Origin: Alloboseaceae bacterium BT-24-1
GTDB lineage: Bacteria > Pseudomonadota > Alphaproteobacteria > Rhizobiales > Beijerinckiaceae
Assembly (NCBI GenBank): GCA_025846845.1
Contig: JAOYTL010000008.1
Span: 186,001 to 250,000 of the forward strand
DNA: 64,000 nt
Direction of reading: 5' to 3'
Shown here: positions 41,897 to 50,129 of the stretch, one piece after another
Layout of the letters: each line of letters opens with the position of its first letter
Numbering within the stretch: position 1 is the stretch's first letter
Notes under the pieces: model-generated
What the model was told of the DNA's origin: nothing
The model's input: only the letters and a program-made list of their open reading frames with translations
Database searches by the model: none
Program-made: the position numbers and the translations under genes

Positions 41897-42094
41897 TCAG
41901 GCTGCCGCCAGCTTCGTCAAATCCGCGCCATTTGCGAGATGCTCGGTGGCGTCCAGGATTTCCACCGCGACAATTTTGCCGTCAGCGTCAAAGTCGAAGA
42001 CGATGCCAGGGCGCACTTCCTCGCTCTCGCTCACCGGGGTATCGGCAAAGCGGAGATAAAGGGCGTCAGCCTCAGCATCGTAGTGGGTCTTCAT
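41897..42094 (-). CDS. DUF2283 family protein (possible antitoxin partner)
   Basis: The protein is 65 aa from ATG 42094, which overlaps the upstream DUF4258 stop (ATGA); a GTG at 42136 is an alternative. The family pattern MKTHYDAEADALYLRFAD, then RPGIVFDFDADGKIVAVEILDA, is clear. DUF2283 proteins are small, acidic and often encoded after DUF4258 proteins, a pairing proposed as toxin-antitoxin-like. The biochemical role is unproven. The C-terminus (ANGADLTKLAAA) is short and helical. Confidence 0.75.
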   Translation of the reverse strand: MKTHYDAEADALYLRFADTPVSESEEVRPGIVFDFDADGKIVAVEILDATEHLANGADLTKLAAA

Positions 42095-42354
42095 CGTCTG
42101 CGGCTCCGATCGAGGAAGAGCGTGATCACGCGACACGTCTGACCTGACTGGACATATACCACACGCAGAACTCTTCCGTCGCGCTCAGGCAAGGCTTTGT
42201 ATGCCCTTGTCCGATCGAGGTGCTTCGGATCGGTTTCGATTGCATCGGGATTCAAGATTGTCCGTTCGATCCACTCGCGCGTGATGTTGCGTTCGATCAG
42301 CATGGCCATTGCATGGTCGGAATAAGTGATGCCCGGCGGATCAACCGTTACCAC
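42091..42354 (-). CDS. DUF4258 family protein (possible toxin partner)
   Basis: The protein is 87 aa from a GTG at 42354 (TTG 42357 is equally possible; GAGAGG precedes both). The frame remains open to 42555, but the conserved region begins at ITYSDHAMAMLIERNITREWIE. It ends RVLRVVYVQSGQTCRVITLFLDRSRR, a strand pattern resembling RelE/BrnT-like small toxins. Basic charge and coupling to an acidic DUF2283 partner support a toxin-antitoxin-like unit; this is inference. Confidence 0.7.
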   Translation of the reverse strand: MVTVDPPGITYSDHAMAMLIERNITREWIERTILNPDAIETDPKHLDRTRAYKALPERDGRVLRVVYVQSGQTCRVITLFLDRSRRR

Positions 42355-42482
42355 CAACGCCTCTCGCGCATGGCGCGGAGCGAAATTCGTCCCGTGAAGA
42401 GCTTTACGAAGAACCAAACGAGGACGAGAACGATGCCGACAGCCTTGGCGTAAGCCATGAGCGCCTGCATGTCGCGCCACAT
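42348..42482 (-). CDS. Predicted 44-aa single-helix membrane peptide
   Basis: A short frame opens at ATG 42482, 8 bp after the HPr stop, and ends TAA at 42348. It encodes MWRDMQALMAYAKAV, then a strongly hydrophobic stretch GIVLVLVWFFVKLF, then a basic tail ending RAMRERRWW. The pattern (short N-terminus, one transmembrane helix, positive C-terminal tail) is that of small membrane proteins and type I-like toxins. Its stop lies inside the start region of the DUF4258 gene (overlap 7 bp), suggesting coupled translation. GGGGGAG lies 11 nt upstream. Codon third positions are mostly G or C. No homologue is recognised. Confidence 0.45.
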   Translation of the reverse strand: MWRDMQALMAYAKAVGIVLVLVWFFVKLFTGRISLRAMRERRWW

Positions 42483-42490
42483 CGGGACGA

Positions 42491-42844
42491 CTACTCCCCC
42501 TCGCCGAACCTGTCGGCGACGAGCGCCCCGAGCGCCTGCAGCGCGTCCTTCGCATCAGCGCCCTTGGCGACCACGGTGATGGTCGAGCCGATGCCGGCGC
42601 CCAGCGTCAGGATGCCCATGATCGAGGTGGCGCCGACCGTTTCGCCGCAGCGGCTGACGGTGATGTCGGCGTCGAACTGGCTGGCGCATTGGACGAATTT
42701 CGCCGTGGCGCGGGCGTGCAGGCCCTTCTTGTTGATGATCTGGAACTCGCCATAGACGGCGCCGGCCGGAATCTCGACCTCGGAGCAGTCGCAATCCTCG
42801 TCGCGAATGTCTTCTTCGCGCATGTCCTGCACGCCGGACCTCAT
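42491..42844 (-). CDS. HPr family phosphocarrier protein with N-terminal extension
   Basis: This 117-aa phosphocarrier protein is longer than the usual 85-90 aa. The extra N-terminus (about 30 residues) is acidic and contains Cys-Asp-Cys (residues 18-20). The core has IINKKGLHARATAKFV with phospho-His43, and GATSIMGILTLG with Ser74, placed 31 residues later exactly as His15 and Ser46 in classical HPr. Ser74 is the expected target of HprK encoded upstream. Its start overlaps the EIIA stop (ATGA). No sugar transporter EIIB/EIIC is nearby, so it serves a regulatory PTS. Confidence 0.95.
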   Translation of the reverse strand: MRSGVQDMREEDIRDEDCDCSEVEIPAGAVYGEFQIINKKGLHARATAKFVQCASQFDADITVSRCGETVGATSIMGILTLGAGIGSTITVVAKGADAKDALQALGALVADRFGEGE

Positions 42845-43242
42845 TTGCCCGCCAGTACGCGGCTGGCGACCGTGATGTACTTGCGGCCGGCATCCTGCGC
42901 GCTGCTGACAGCTTCGTCGAGGGTCTTTTCCTCGCGCACACTGGCGAGCTTGATCAGCATCGGCAGGTTGACACCAGCGACGACGTCGATCCGGCCCGGC
43001 TCCATCACCGAGATGGCGAGGTTGGAGGGCGTGCCGCCGAACATGTCGGTCAGGACGATGACGCCCTTGCCGTTCTCGACCTGCTCCACCGCCGCGATGA
43101 TGTCGCGCCTGCGGCCCTCCATATCGTCATCGGGAGCGATGGCGATGGTGGCGAGATTGGCCTGAGGGCCGACGACATGTTCGAGCGCGGCGCGGAATTC
43201 CGTCGCCAGGTGCCCATGCGTGACAAGCACGAGTCCGATCAT
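42841..43242 (-). CDS. PTS EIIA component, mannose family (ManX-like, regulatory)
   Basis: The 133-aa EIIA-Man domain begins IGLVLVTHGHLATEF with phosphorylatable His9 and contains VLTDMFGGTPSNLAIS. No IIB domain is fused. In Rhizobiales this protein, HPr and EI-Ntr form an incomplete PTS that signals rather than imports sugar. The gene lies between hprK and HPr on the same strand. Confidence 0.95.
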   Translation of the reverse strand: MIGLVLVTHGHLATEFRAALEHVVGPQANLATIAIAPDDDMEGRRRDIIAAVEQVENGKGVIVLTDMFGGTPSNLAISVMEPGRIDVVAGVNLPMLIKLASVREEKTLDEAVSSAQDAGRKYITVASRVLAGK

Positions 43243-43344
43243 TCAGTACCACCGGAGAGCGCCAACGGCGCCCGGACAAGGTCGCGGTTTATGCGGCAGG
43301 TGCGAAAGATAGGCAAGGCTTGTCTCGAACTCCTCGAAACCAAT

Positions 43345-43797
43345 TCACTCCGCTCCGGCAAAGAGCGCAAGCGCCGCGAGCACTAGACGTTCGTCGCCAG
43401 CCTTCGGAAGCAGGAAGAGCCGCGGCAGGGTGACGCCGGCGATCGTCTCGACCAGCGCCTCCGGCTCCGGCATACGTTCGGGTTCCGAGCCGCAATCGAC
43501 CACCAGCCGGACCACTGCACTCGCGAGGTGCGGTTCCGGCGTCAGACCGAGACCGCGCCGCTCGACCAGCCCCTCGAGCGGCGATACCGGCCCGGCGATG
43601 ACGCGGCCGGCGCGGACGACGAGTTCGGTGCGGTCATCGGCGACCAGCCGGGCGAAGCAGCCCTGCGACTGCGCGAGGCCGATCAGCGCCAGGGCCAGGC
43701 TCGACTTGCCGACGCCAGAAGGGCCGCGGATCAGGATGCCGGCCTCGCCGACGACGACGGCGCCGGCATGCAGGCGGAGCGGAAGCGCAGCGCTCAT
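43345..43797 (-). CDS. hprK: HprK, HPr(Ser) kinase/phosphatase, short alphaproteobacterial form
   Basis: The 150-aa protein has the P-loop GILIRGPSGVGKSSLALALI (residues 21-40), LVADDRTELVV and a region LVERRGLGLTPEPHL similar to the HprK signature. It lacks the N-terminal domain of Gram-positive HprK, as is normal for alphaproteobacteria. It phosphorylates the Ser of HPr (Ser74 here). Its ATG overlaps the chvG stop (ATGA), tying the PTS branch to the ChvG/ChvI system. Confidence 0.95.
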   Translation of the reverse strand: MSAALPLRLHAGAVVVGEAGILIRGPSGVGKSSLALALIGLAQSQGCFARLVADDRTELVVRAGRVIAGPVSPLEGLVERRGLGLTPEPHLASAVVRLVVDCGSEPERMPEPEALVETIAGVTLPRLFLLPKAGDERLVLAALALFAGAE

Positions 43798-45587
43798 GCC
43801 GACTGCGCCGCCGCCGGCAAACGCACGACGAAGCGGGCACCCAGACGCTGGTCCTCGCCCTCCGACTGTTCGGAAGCGTAGCGGTTCTCGGCCCGGACCG
43901 TGCCGCGATGGGCCTCGACGATCTGGCGCGAGATCGAGAGGCCGAGGCCTGAATTCTGGCCGAAGCCGCTTTCCGGCCGGTCGGTGTAGAAGCGCTCGAA
44001 TATCCGCTCCAGCGCATGTGGTGGAATGCCCGGCCCGTCGTCCTCGACCGCGATCAGCACATCGCCGGCGACGCGCGACAGCTTGACCCTGACCGGCTTG
44101 TCCGCGGGCGAAAAGGAACGGGCGTTCTCGATCAGGTTGACGAAGACCTGGCCGAGGCGGGAATCGTGACCGAACACCCGGAAGGGATCGCTGCCGGGCC
44201 GCTGGCCGCGCCTATCGACGGAAAGTTCGACGACCGGCTGGCCTTCCCGGCGAATCTGGTTCTGGACCGAGACGACCGCTTCGACGAGCTGGGCCACGTC
44301 CAGCGGAGCGGCATCGTCGCGTGCGAGCTCGGCATCGAGGCGCGACGCCTCCGAGATGTCGGTGATCAACCGGTCGAGCCGTTTCACGTCATGGCGGATG
44401 ACCGCGAGCAGGCGGCTGCGCGAATCATCGCTCTTCGCCAGCGGCAAGGTCTCGACGGCGCTGCGCAGCGAGGTCAGCGGGTTCTTGAGCTCATGGGCGA
44501 CATCGGCGGCGAAGCGCTCGATCGCTTCCATGCGATTGTACAACGCCTGGGTCATCTCGCGGAACGAGCCGGAGAGATGGCCGATCTCGTCATGGCGGCT
44601 GGAGAAATCCGGGACTTCCTCGCGTGACTTGACGCCGCGGCGGACGCGCTGGGCTGCATCCGCCAGCTTGCGGATCGGCTCGGCGATGGTGCCGGCGAGC
44701 AGCACCGACAGCACGATCATCACCCCGGCCGCGACCACGAAGACCTGGAAGATGGCGTAGCGCTCGGAGGCGATGACGGCGTCGATGTCGCCGCCTTGCG
44801 TCGACAGCAGCAGCGCGCCACGCACCGCCCGGAAGCGCTGCACCGGCACGGCGACCGAGACGATCGTCTCGCCGCGGGTGTTGACCCGCACCACGCTCGC
44901 CGGCGAGCCGGCCAGCGCCCGGGCGACCTCCGTGTAGGATCTGCCGTTGGCATTGGCGAAATCGTCATAGGCCGGCACGTCGGCCCGGCCTAGCCGGTTG
45001 CGGAACAGGTTCCAGGTGCGCTCGAGCAGCGGCGGCTCGTCGCTCTCGCCGATGCGCGGCAGGTCGAGGCGCAGGATGTCGCCGCGCGAATAGAGATTGC
45101 GCGAATCGAGCGTCAGCATCCCGTCCTTGTCGTAGATGCGGGCGCGGGTCTTGGTCGGCGTCACCAGGCGGCGCAGCAGCGGCGCGACCTTCTCGGGATT
45201 GATCGAGAAATCCAGTGGATCCTCGGCAATGGCCCCGCTCTCGCCGGCCTGCATCTGCAGGAGCTTGTCCGGGTCGATCGCGATCGTGTCGGTCTCGACC
45301 GTGGCGGAGGCGGCGATCGCCCCCGCGATGATCTCGCCCTGCGTCAGCAGGCTCTGCACGCGCGCCTCGATCAGGCCCTCGCGGAATTGGTTGAGATAGA
45401 GGAACCCGACGAGGAGGGCGACGAGGCCGGCGAGGTTGAGGACGACGATGCGCCGGGTCAGGCTCGAGGCGGCCCGCCCGGAGATGGCGCGCCAGATACG
45501 GCGACCGAACAGCACGGCGCGGCGGCGCAGCGTCAACCCCGTCCGCGGCCCACCGGCGCGAGCCCCTTCCTGTTCGATCGTAGCCAT
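43794..45587 (-). CDS. chvG: ChvG/ExoS, membrane sensor histidine kinase
   Basis: The protein is 597 aa from ATG 45587 (ATG 45683 is in frame but adds an unconserved tail). Architecture: a cytoplasmic basic N-terminus, TM1 (VVLNLAGLVALLVGFLYL), a large periplasmic sensor domain of about 200 residues, TM2 (FQVFVVAAGVMIVLSVLLAGTI), HAMP, HisKA with FAADVAHELKNPLTSL, and HATPase with NLIENARSFS, EDDGPGIPP and GLGLSISRQIVEAH. It responds to acidity and envelope stress in rhizobia and Agrobacterium with ChvI as its partner. Confidence 0.97.
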   Translation of the reverse strand: MATIEQEGARAGGPRTGLTLRRRAVLFGRRIWRAISGRAASSLTRRIVVLNLAGLVALLVGFLYLNQFREGLIEARVQSLLTQGEIIAGAIAASATVETDTIAIDPDKLLQMQAGESGAIAEDPLDFSINPEKVAPLLRRLVTPTKTRARIYDKDGMLTLDSRNLYSRGDILRLDLPRIGESDEPPLLERTWNLFRNRLGRADVPAYDDFANANGRSYTEVARALAGSPASVVRVNTRGETIVSVAVPVQRFRAVRGALLLSTQGGDIDAVIASERYAIFQVFVVAAGVMIVLSVLLAGTIAEPIRKLADAAQRVRRGVKSREEVPDFSSRHDEIGHLSGSFREMTQALYNRMEAIERFAADVAHELKNPLTSLRSAVETLPLAKSDDSRSRLLAVIRHDVKRLDRLITDISEASRLDAELARDDAAPLDVAQLVEAVVSVQNQIRREGQPVVELSVDRRGQRPGSDPFRVFGHDSRLGQVFVNLIENARSFSPADKPVRVKLSRVAGDVLIAVEDDGPGIPPHALERIFERFYTDRPESGFGQNSGLGLSISRQIVEAHRGTVRAENRYASEQSEGEDQRLGARFVVRLPAAAQSA

Positions 45588-45651
45588 GAACGGCTCATAC
45601 CCTGTCCCGGCGCCCGCGCAAACGCGGTCTTGGGCCGCGCCGGAGCGCGTC

Positions 45652-46353
45652 TCAGCCTTCCTTGAAGCGGTAACCGACGCCATAGAGCGTCTCGATCATG
45701 TCGAACTCGACATCGACCTGGTTGAACTTCTTGCGCAGGCGCTTGATGTGGCTGTCGATGGTGCGATCGTCGACATAGACCTCGTCGTCATAGGCCGCAT
45801 CCATCAGCGCGTTGCGGCTCTTGACCACCCCCGGCCGCTGCGCCAGCGACTGCAGGATCAGGAATTCGGTGACGGTGAGCGTCACCGGCTCGCCCTTCCA
45901 GGTGCAGGTGTGCCGCTCCGGATCCATGCGCAGCAAGCCGCGCTCCAGCGCCTTGGCATCCTCGGTGCGCGGTGCCGCGCTCGCGTCCTTGGCGCCGGCG
46001 CGACGCAGTATCGCCTTGACGCGCTCGACCAGCAGCCGCTGCGAGAAGGGTTTGCGGATGAAGTCGTCGGCGCCCATCTTCAGGCCGAAGAGCTCGTCGA
46101 TCTCCTCGTCCTTGGAGGTCAGGAAGATCACCGGCAGGTCGGATTTCTGGCGCAGGCGGCGCAGCAGCTCCATCCCGTCCATACGCGGCATCTTGATGTC
46201 GAAGATGGCGAGGTCGGGCGGATTCTGCTTCAGCCCGTCGAGGGCCGAGGCGCCATCCGTATAGGTCTGGATGCGATAGCCCTCGGCTTCCAATGCGATC
46301 GAAACCGAGGTCAGGATGTTACGGTCGTCGTCGACCAGCGCAATGGTTGGCAT
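45652..46353 (-). CDS. chvI: ChvI, response regulator (OmpR family)
   Basis: The protein is 233 aa from ATG 46353 (an open frame runs on to 46443). Receiver domain: TIALVDDDRNIL, phospho-Asp in LAIFDIKMPRMDG, FLTSKDEEID and the Lys in FIRKPFSQ. The C-terminal winged helix ends VDDRTIDSHIKRLRKKF and YGVGYRFKEG. It controls exopolysaccharide, acid-response and motility genes in relatives. The chvG ATG lies 64 bp downstream. Confidence 0.97.
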   Translation of the reverse strand: MPTIALVDDDRNILTSVSIALEAEGYRIQTYTDGASALDGLKQNPPDLAIFDIKMPRMDGMELLRRLRQKSDLPVIFLTSKDEEIDELFGLKMGADDFIRKPFSQRLLVERVKAILRRAGAKDASAAPRTEDAKALERGLLRMDPERHTCTWKGEPVTLTVTEFLILQSLAQRPGVVKSRNALMDAAYDDEVYVDDRTIDSHIKRLRKKFNQVDVEFDMIETLYGVGYRFKEG

Positions 46354-46501
46354 AAGCTTTTCCAGCTCTTTGTGTTCTGGCGTTGCAATCAAAGGGTCCA
46401 CTCTCGCGCGAGAGCGGCCAAAGCATGGCTGCAATCTAGCCAAGCCAAGGCGGTTTCGCTACGTCTCCCCTTCGAAAACACTTAAGACAGCGAAAAGTGC
46501 C

Positions 46502-47251
46502 ATGACGATCGATCCGATCAGGCCGACCGATGCCAGCGCGCGCGGACTTGCACGAGGGCTGCTGCGCAGCGCACGCTCGGCTTCCCTGGCGACGCTGACG
46601 CCGGACGGACACCCCTTCGCCAGCCTGACCAGCCTCGCCACCGATATCGACGGGACGCCGCTGATCCTGGTCTCCTCGCTGTCGGGGCACACAGGCAACC
46701 TCGTCGCCGATCGGCGCTGCTCGCTGCTGATCGCGCCGGGGGGCAGGGGCGATCCGCTCGCCCATGCGCGGATCACGCTCCTCGCCACGGCCGAGACGAT
46801 CGACCGCGAGAGCGCGTTCGGCCAGCGCGTGCGCCGCCGCTTCCTGGCGCGCCAGCCGAAAGCTTCGCTCTATGTCGATTTCCCCGACTTTTCCTTCTTC
46901 GCGCTCAGGCTCGAGCGCGCCAGCCTCAATGGCGGCTTCGGCCGGGCCTATGAGCTCGACGCTACCGACGTGCTCAGTGATTGCTCGCAGGCGCACGCCC
47001 TGATCGAAGCCGAGGAAGGCGCGGTCGAGCACATGAACGAGGACCATGCCGACGCCATTCAGCTCTATGCGACGAATCTTCTCGGTGGCGAGGACGGCGC
47101 CTGGCGCCTCTCCGGCGTCGACCCTGATGGTGCCGACCTTATGCTTGGCGACAAGGCCCTGCGCCTTGCCTTCGACGAACCGGTGACGACACCGGATGCG
47201 CTTCGCAACACCCTGGTCGCGCTGGCTGGAAAGGCGCGCAGCGCTGCGTGA
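46502..47251 (+). CDS. HugZ-like haem/FMN-binding split-barrel protein with DUF2470
   Basis: The protein is 249 aa from ATG 46502. The N-terminal part (about 1-160) is a pyridoxamine-5'-phosphate-oxidase-like split barrel (RSASLATLTPDGHPFASLTS, SSLSGHTGNLVADRRCSLL). The C-terminal DUF2470 domain contains EHMNEDHADAIQLYA. This two-domain layout is seen in HugZ haem-degrading proteins and related flavoproteins. The haem-ligating His pattern cannot be settled by eye. Divergent from chvI, with a 148-bp shared promoter region. Confidence 0.85.
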   Translation: MTIDPIRPTDASARGLARGLLRSARSASLATLTPDGHPFASLTSLATDIDGTPLILVSSLSGHTGNLVADRRCSLLIAPGGRGDPLAHARITLLATAETIDRESAFGQRVRRRFLARQPKASLYVDFPDFSFFALRLERASLNGGFGRAYELDATDVLSDCSQAHALIEAEEGAVEHMNEDHADAIQLYATNLLGGEDGAWRLSGVDPDGADLMLGDKALRLAFDEPVTTPDALRNTLVALAGKARSAA

Positions 47252-47458
47252 GCGCCATCATTCACCACGGTTGAATTTTTAAACGATTTAGATCCGAGAT
47301 CGTCATTGGCGGGTTATGGTCATGACTTGAGCCGGCGTCGTCATCCGCCTAAAGAGCCCTCCACTTCACCGGCCCATCGGGCCCATAGTGGGTCTACCCC
47401 ACTCCAATCACGGCGCCGGCATTATCAGGCGGCGGCTTCTCGGCAGGAGGAATTGCCA

Positions 47459-49069
47459 GTGGAGACCATCGGTCACGTCAACCCGAACAGCGGCGCCGAC
47501 AGGTTCGGCTTCCGCGGGCTCAAGGCGGTCTACTGGAACTTCGAGGCGGCACGCCTCTACGAGGAATCGCTGCGGCGCGGTGAATCGCAGCTCGCTCGCG
47601 GCGGCGCGCTCTGCGCCGATACCGGCACCCATACCGGCCGGTCGCCCAAGGACAAATTCGTCGTCAAGGACGCGCTGACCGAAAAAACCGTCTGGTGGGA
47701 GAACAACGGCGCGATCTCGTCGGAGCAATTCGAGACCCTGCTCGGCGACTTCCTCAAGCACGCCGAGGGCAAGGAGCTGTTCGCGCAGGACCTCTATGGC
47801 GGCGCCGATCCGGCCCACCGGGTGAAGGCACGGGTCTTCACCGAGCTCGCCTGGCACTCGCTGTTCATCCGCAACCTCTTGATCCGGCCCGAGGCGAGCG
47901 AGATCGCGGGCTACGTGCCCGAACTGACGATCGTCGACCTGCCGAGCTTCAAGGCCGATCCGAAGCGCCATGGCTGCCGCAGCGAGACTGTCATCGCGAT
48001 CGATTTCTCCCGCAAGATCGTGCTGATCGGCGGCTCCGCCTATGCCGGCGAGATGAAGAAATCGGTCTTCACCTATCTGAATTACACGCTGCCGGCCAAG
48101 GGCGTGGTGCCGATGCACTGCTCGGCCAATGTCGGCAGCAAGGACGATCCGGCGATCTTCTTCGGCCTCTCCGGCACCGGCAAGACGACGCTCTCGGCCG
48201 ATCCCGACCGCACCCTGATCGGCGACGACGAGCATGGCTGGTCGAAGGACGGCATCTTCAACTTCGAGGGTGGCTGCTACGCCAAGACGATCCGGCTCTC
48301 GGCCGAGGCCGAGCCGCAGATCTTCGCGGCATCGCAGCGCTTCGGCACCGTGCTCGAGAACATCGTCATGGATCCGATCTCGCGCGAGGTCGATTTCGAC
48401 GACGAGAGCAAGACCGAGAACACCCGCTCGGCCTATCCGCTCGACGCCATCCCGAACGCCTCGCGCTCGGGCCGCGCCGGCACGCCGAAGAACATCGTGA
48501 TGCTGACCGCCGACGCCTTCGGCGTGATGCCGCCGATCGCCAAGCTGACCCCGGCCGAGGCGATGTACCACTTCCTCTCCGGCTACACCGCCAAGGTCGC
48601 CGGCACCGAGCGTGGCCTCGTCGGCGTGCAGCCGGAATTCTCGACCTGCTTCGGCTCACCCTTCCTGCCGCGCCATCCGTCGGAATACGCCAACCTGCTG
48701 CGCGACTTCATCGCCAAGCACCATGTCGACTGCTGGCTGGTGAACACCGGCTGGACCGGCGGCGGCTACGGCACCGGCCGGCGCATGCCGATCCGCGTGA
48801 CCCGGCGCCTGCTGACCGCAGCGCTCGACGGTTCGCTGAACCGCGCCGATTTCCGCCGTGACCCCTATTTCGGCTTCGCGGTGCCGACCTCGGTGCCCGG
48901 CGTCGAGCCGCACATCCTCTATCCCGTGAAGACCTGGGCTGACAAAGCAGCCTTCGCCGAGACGGCCAAAAAGCTCATCGGTATGTTCGCGGAGAACTTC
49001 GCGAAGTTCGAGCCCCATGTCGACGACGCCGTGAAGGCGGCGGCGCCGACGAGCTCGCTGGCGGCTTGA
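47459..49069 (+). CDS. pckA: Phosphoenolpyruvate carboxykinase (ATP)
   Basis: The protein is 536 aa from a GTG at 47459, preceded by AGGAGGAA, giving METIGHVNPNSGADRFG; other in-frame starts upstream lack homology. It contains TGTHTGRSPKDKFVV, the kinase-1a loop FFGLSGTGKTTLSADPDR, IGDDEHGW, NFEGGCYAK and TGWTGGGYGTG. It converts oxaloacetate to phosphoenolpyruvate in gluconeogenesis. Its place beside chvI and the regulatory PTS is conserved in Rhizobiales. The preceding 207 bp includes an AT-rich patch (about 47270-47295) that may hold its promoter. Confidence 0.97.
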   Translation: METIGHVNPNSGADRFGFRGLKAVYWNFEAARLYEESLRRGESQLARGGALCADTGTHTGRSPKDKFVVKDALTEKTVWWENNGAISSEQFETLLGDFLKHAEGKELFAQDLYGGADPAHRVKARVFTELAWHSLFIRNLLIRPEASEIAGYVPELTIVDLPSFKADPKRHGCRSETVIAIDFSRKIVLIGGSAYAGEMKKSVFTYLNYTLPAKGVVPMHCSANVGSKDDPAIFFGLSGTGKTTLSADPDRTLIGDDEHGWSKDGIFNFEGGCYAKTIRLSAEAEPQIFAASQRFGTVLENIVMDPISREVDFDDESKTENTRSAYPLDAIPNASRSGRAGTPKNIVMLTADAFGVMPPIAKLTPAEAMYHFLSGYTAKVAGTERGLVGVQPEFSTCFGSPFLPRHPSEYANLLRDFIAKHHVDCWLVNTGWTGGGYGTGRRMPIRVTRRLLTAALDGSLNRADFRRDPYFGFAVPTSVPGVEPHILYPVKTWADKAAFAETAKKLIGMFAENFAKFEPHVDDAVKAAAPTSSLAA

Positions 49070-49106
49070 ACGCAACCAGCACAAAAGCGTGCTATGGGAG
49101 GCGGCG

Positions 49107-50117
49107 ATGCGCCGCCTCCTGATCGTTTTGCTTCAGCTTCTCCTGACTCTCGTCGTCCTCGGCGCTGCCAGCTGGGGCGCCGGGCTGCTTTTCTTCCGGC
49201 TGCCGGGAGCGACCGGCATCGCCGCCGCGATCGGCTTCGGCCTCGCCGGACTTGCCGGCGCCATCGGGCTCTGGACCGGTGCACCGCGGCTGCCGCTCGC
49301 CTTCGCCGTGCTCTTCGTCAGCCTGCTCGGCTGGTGGGGCAGCATGAAGCCCTCGCATGAGCGGAACTGGATCCCGGAGCTGGCGCACCTGCCGCAGATC
49401 GCACGCGACGGCGATCGTCTGACCGTGACCAACCTCCGCGATTTCCGCTGGCGCACCGAGGCCGACTACGACCAGCGCTGGGAGACGCGCAGCTACGATC
49501 TGAGCAGGATCGAGGGAGTCGATCTTTTCCTGTCCTACTGGTCGGGCGAAGCGATCGCCCATCTGCTTGTCAGCTTCACCTTCGCGGACACCAGCCCGCT
49601 CACCTTCTCGATCGAGGTGCGGCGCGAGAAGGGCGAGGAATGGTCTTCTCTCGCCGGTTTCTTCCGGGTCTACGAGATGGCCTATGTCGCGGCGGACGAG
49701 CGCGATGTCGTCGGCCTTCGCACCCATGCGCGAGGCGAGGATGTCCGGATGTTCCGGCTGCGTATCTCGCCGGAGCGGGCGCGTGACGTGCTGCTCGCCT
49801 ATGTCGCGGACGTGAACCGGCTGGCGCGCGAGCCACGCTGGTACAACACGATCACCACGAACTGCACGACGGTGGTCTACCGGCTGGTCGGCTCGGTCGC
49901 GCCGGGCTGGCAGTTTTCACTGCCGCTCGACCCGCGCGTCGTGCTCTCCGGCTATCTGCCGGGCTATCTGCGCGACATCGGCGCGATCGAGCAGGATCTG
50001 CCGCTGGAGCAGCTGGTGCAGCAGAGCAAGATCAGCGCGAAGGCGCGGACCGTGCCGCTCGACAGCCCGAATTTCTCGCGCGTCATCCGCGAGGGCGAGC
50101 CGGCTGCGCGGAACTGA
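49107..50117 (+). CDS. DUF4105 family membrane-anchored protein
   Basis: The protein is 336 aa from ATG 49107 with GGGAGG directly upstream. It has two or three N-terminal hydrophobic helices (about 2-30, 37-58 and 62-82), then a soluble domain with FRWRTEADYDQRWETRSYDL, the LLVSFTF strand and TITTNCTTVVYRL. The NCTT motif is the Cys-containing core of the DUF4105/Lnb N-terminal periplasmic domain, which is papain-like in related proteins. The function is unknown. It lies 37 bp after pckA. Confidence 0.85.
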   Translation: MRRLLIVLLQLLLTLVVLGAASWGAGLLFFRLPGATGIAAAIGFGLAGLAGAIGLWTGAPRLPLAFAVLFVSLLGWWGSMKPSHERNWIPELAHLPQIARDGDRLTVTNLRDFRWRTEADYDQRWETRSYDLSRIEGVDLFLSYWSGEAIAHLLVSFTFADTSPLTFSIEVRREKGEEWSSLAGFFRVYEMAYVAADERDVVGLRTHARGEDVRMFRLRISPERARDVLLAYVADVNRLAREPRWYNTITTNCTTVVYRLVGSVAPGWQFSLPLDPRVVLSGYLPGYLRDIGAIEQDLPLEQLVQQSKISAKARTVPLDSPNFSRVIREGEPAARN

Positions 50118-50129
50118 AGGCTCACGCTC

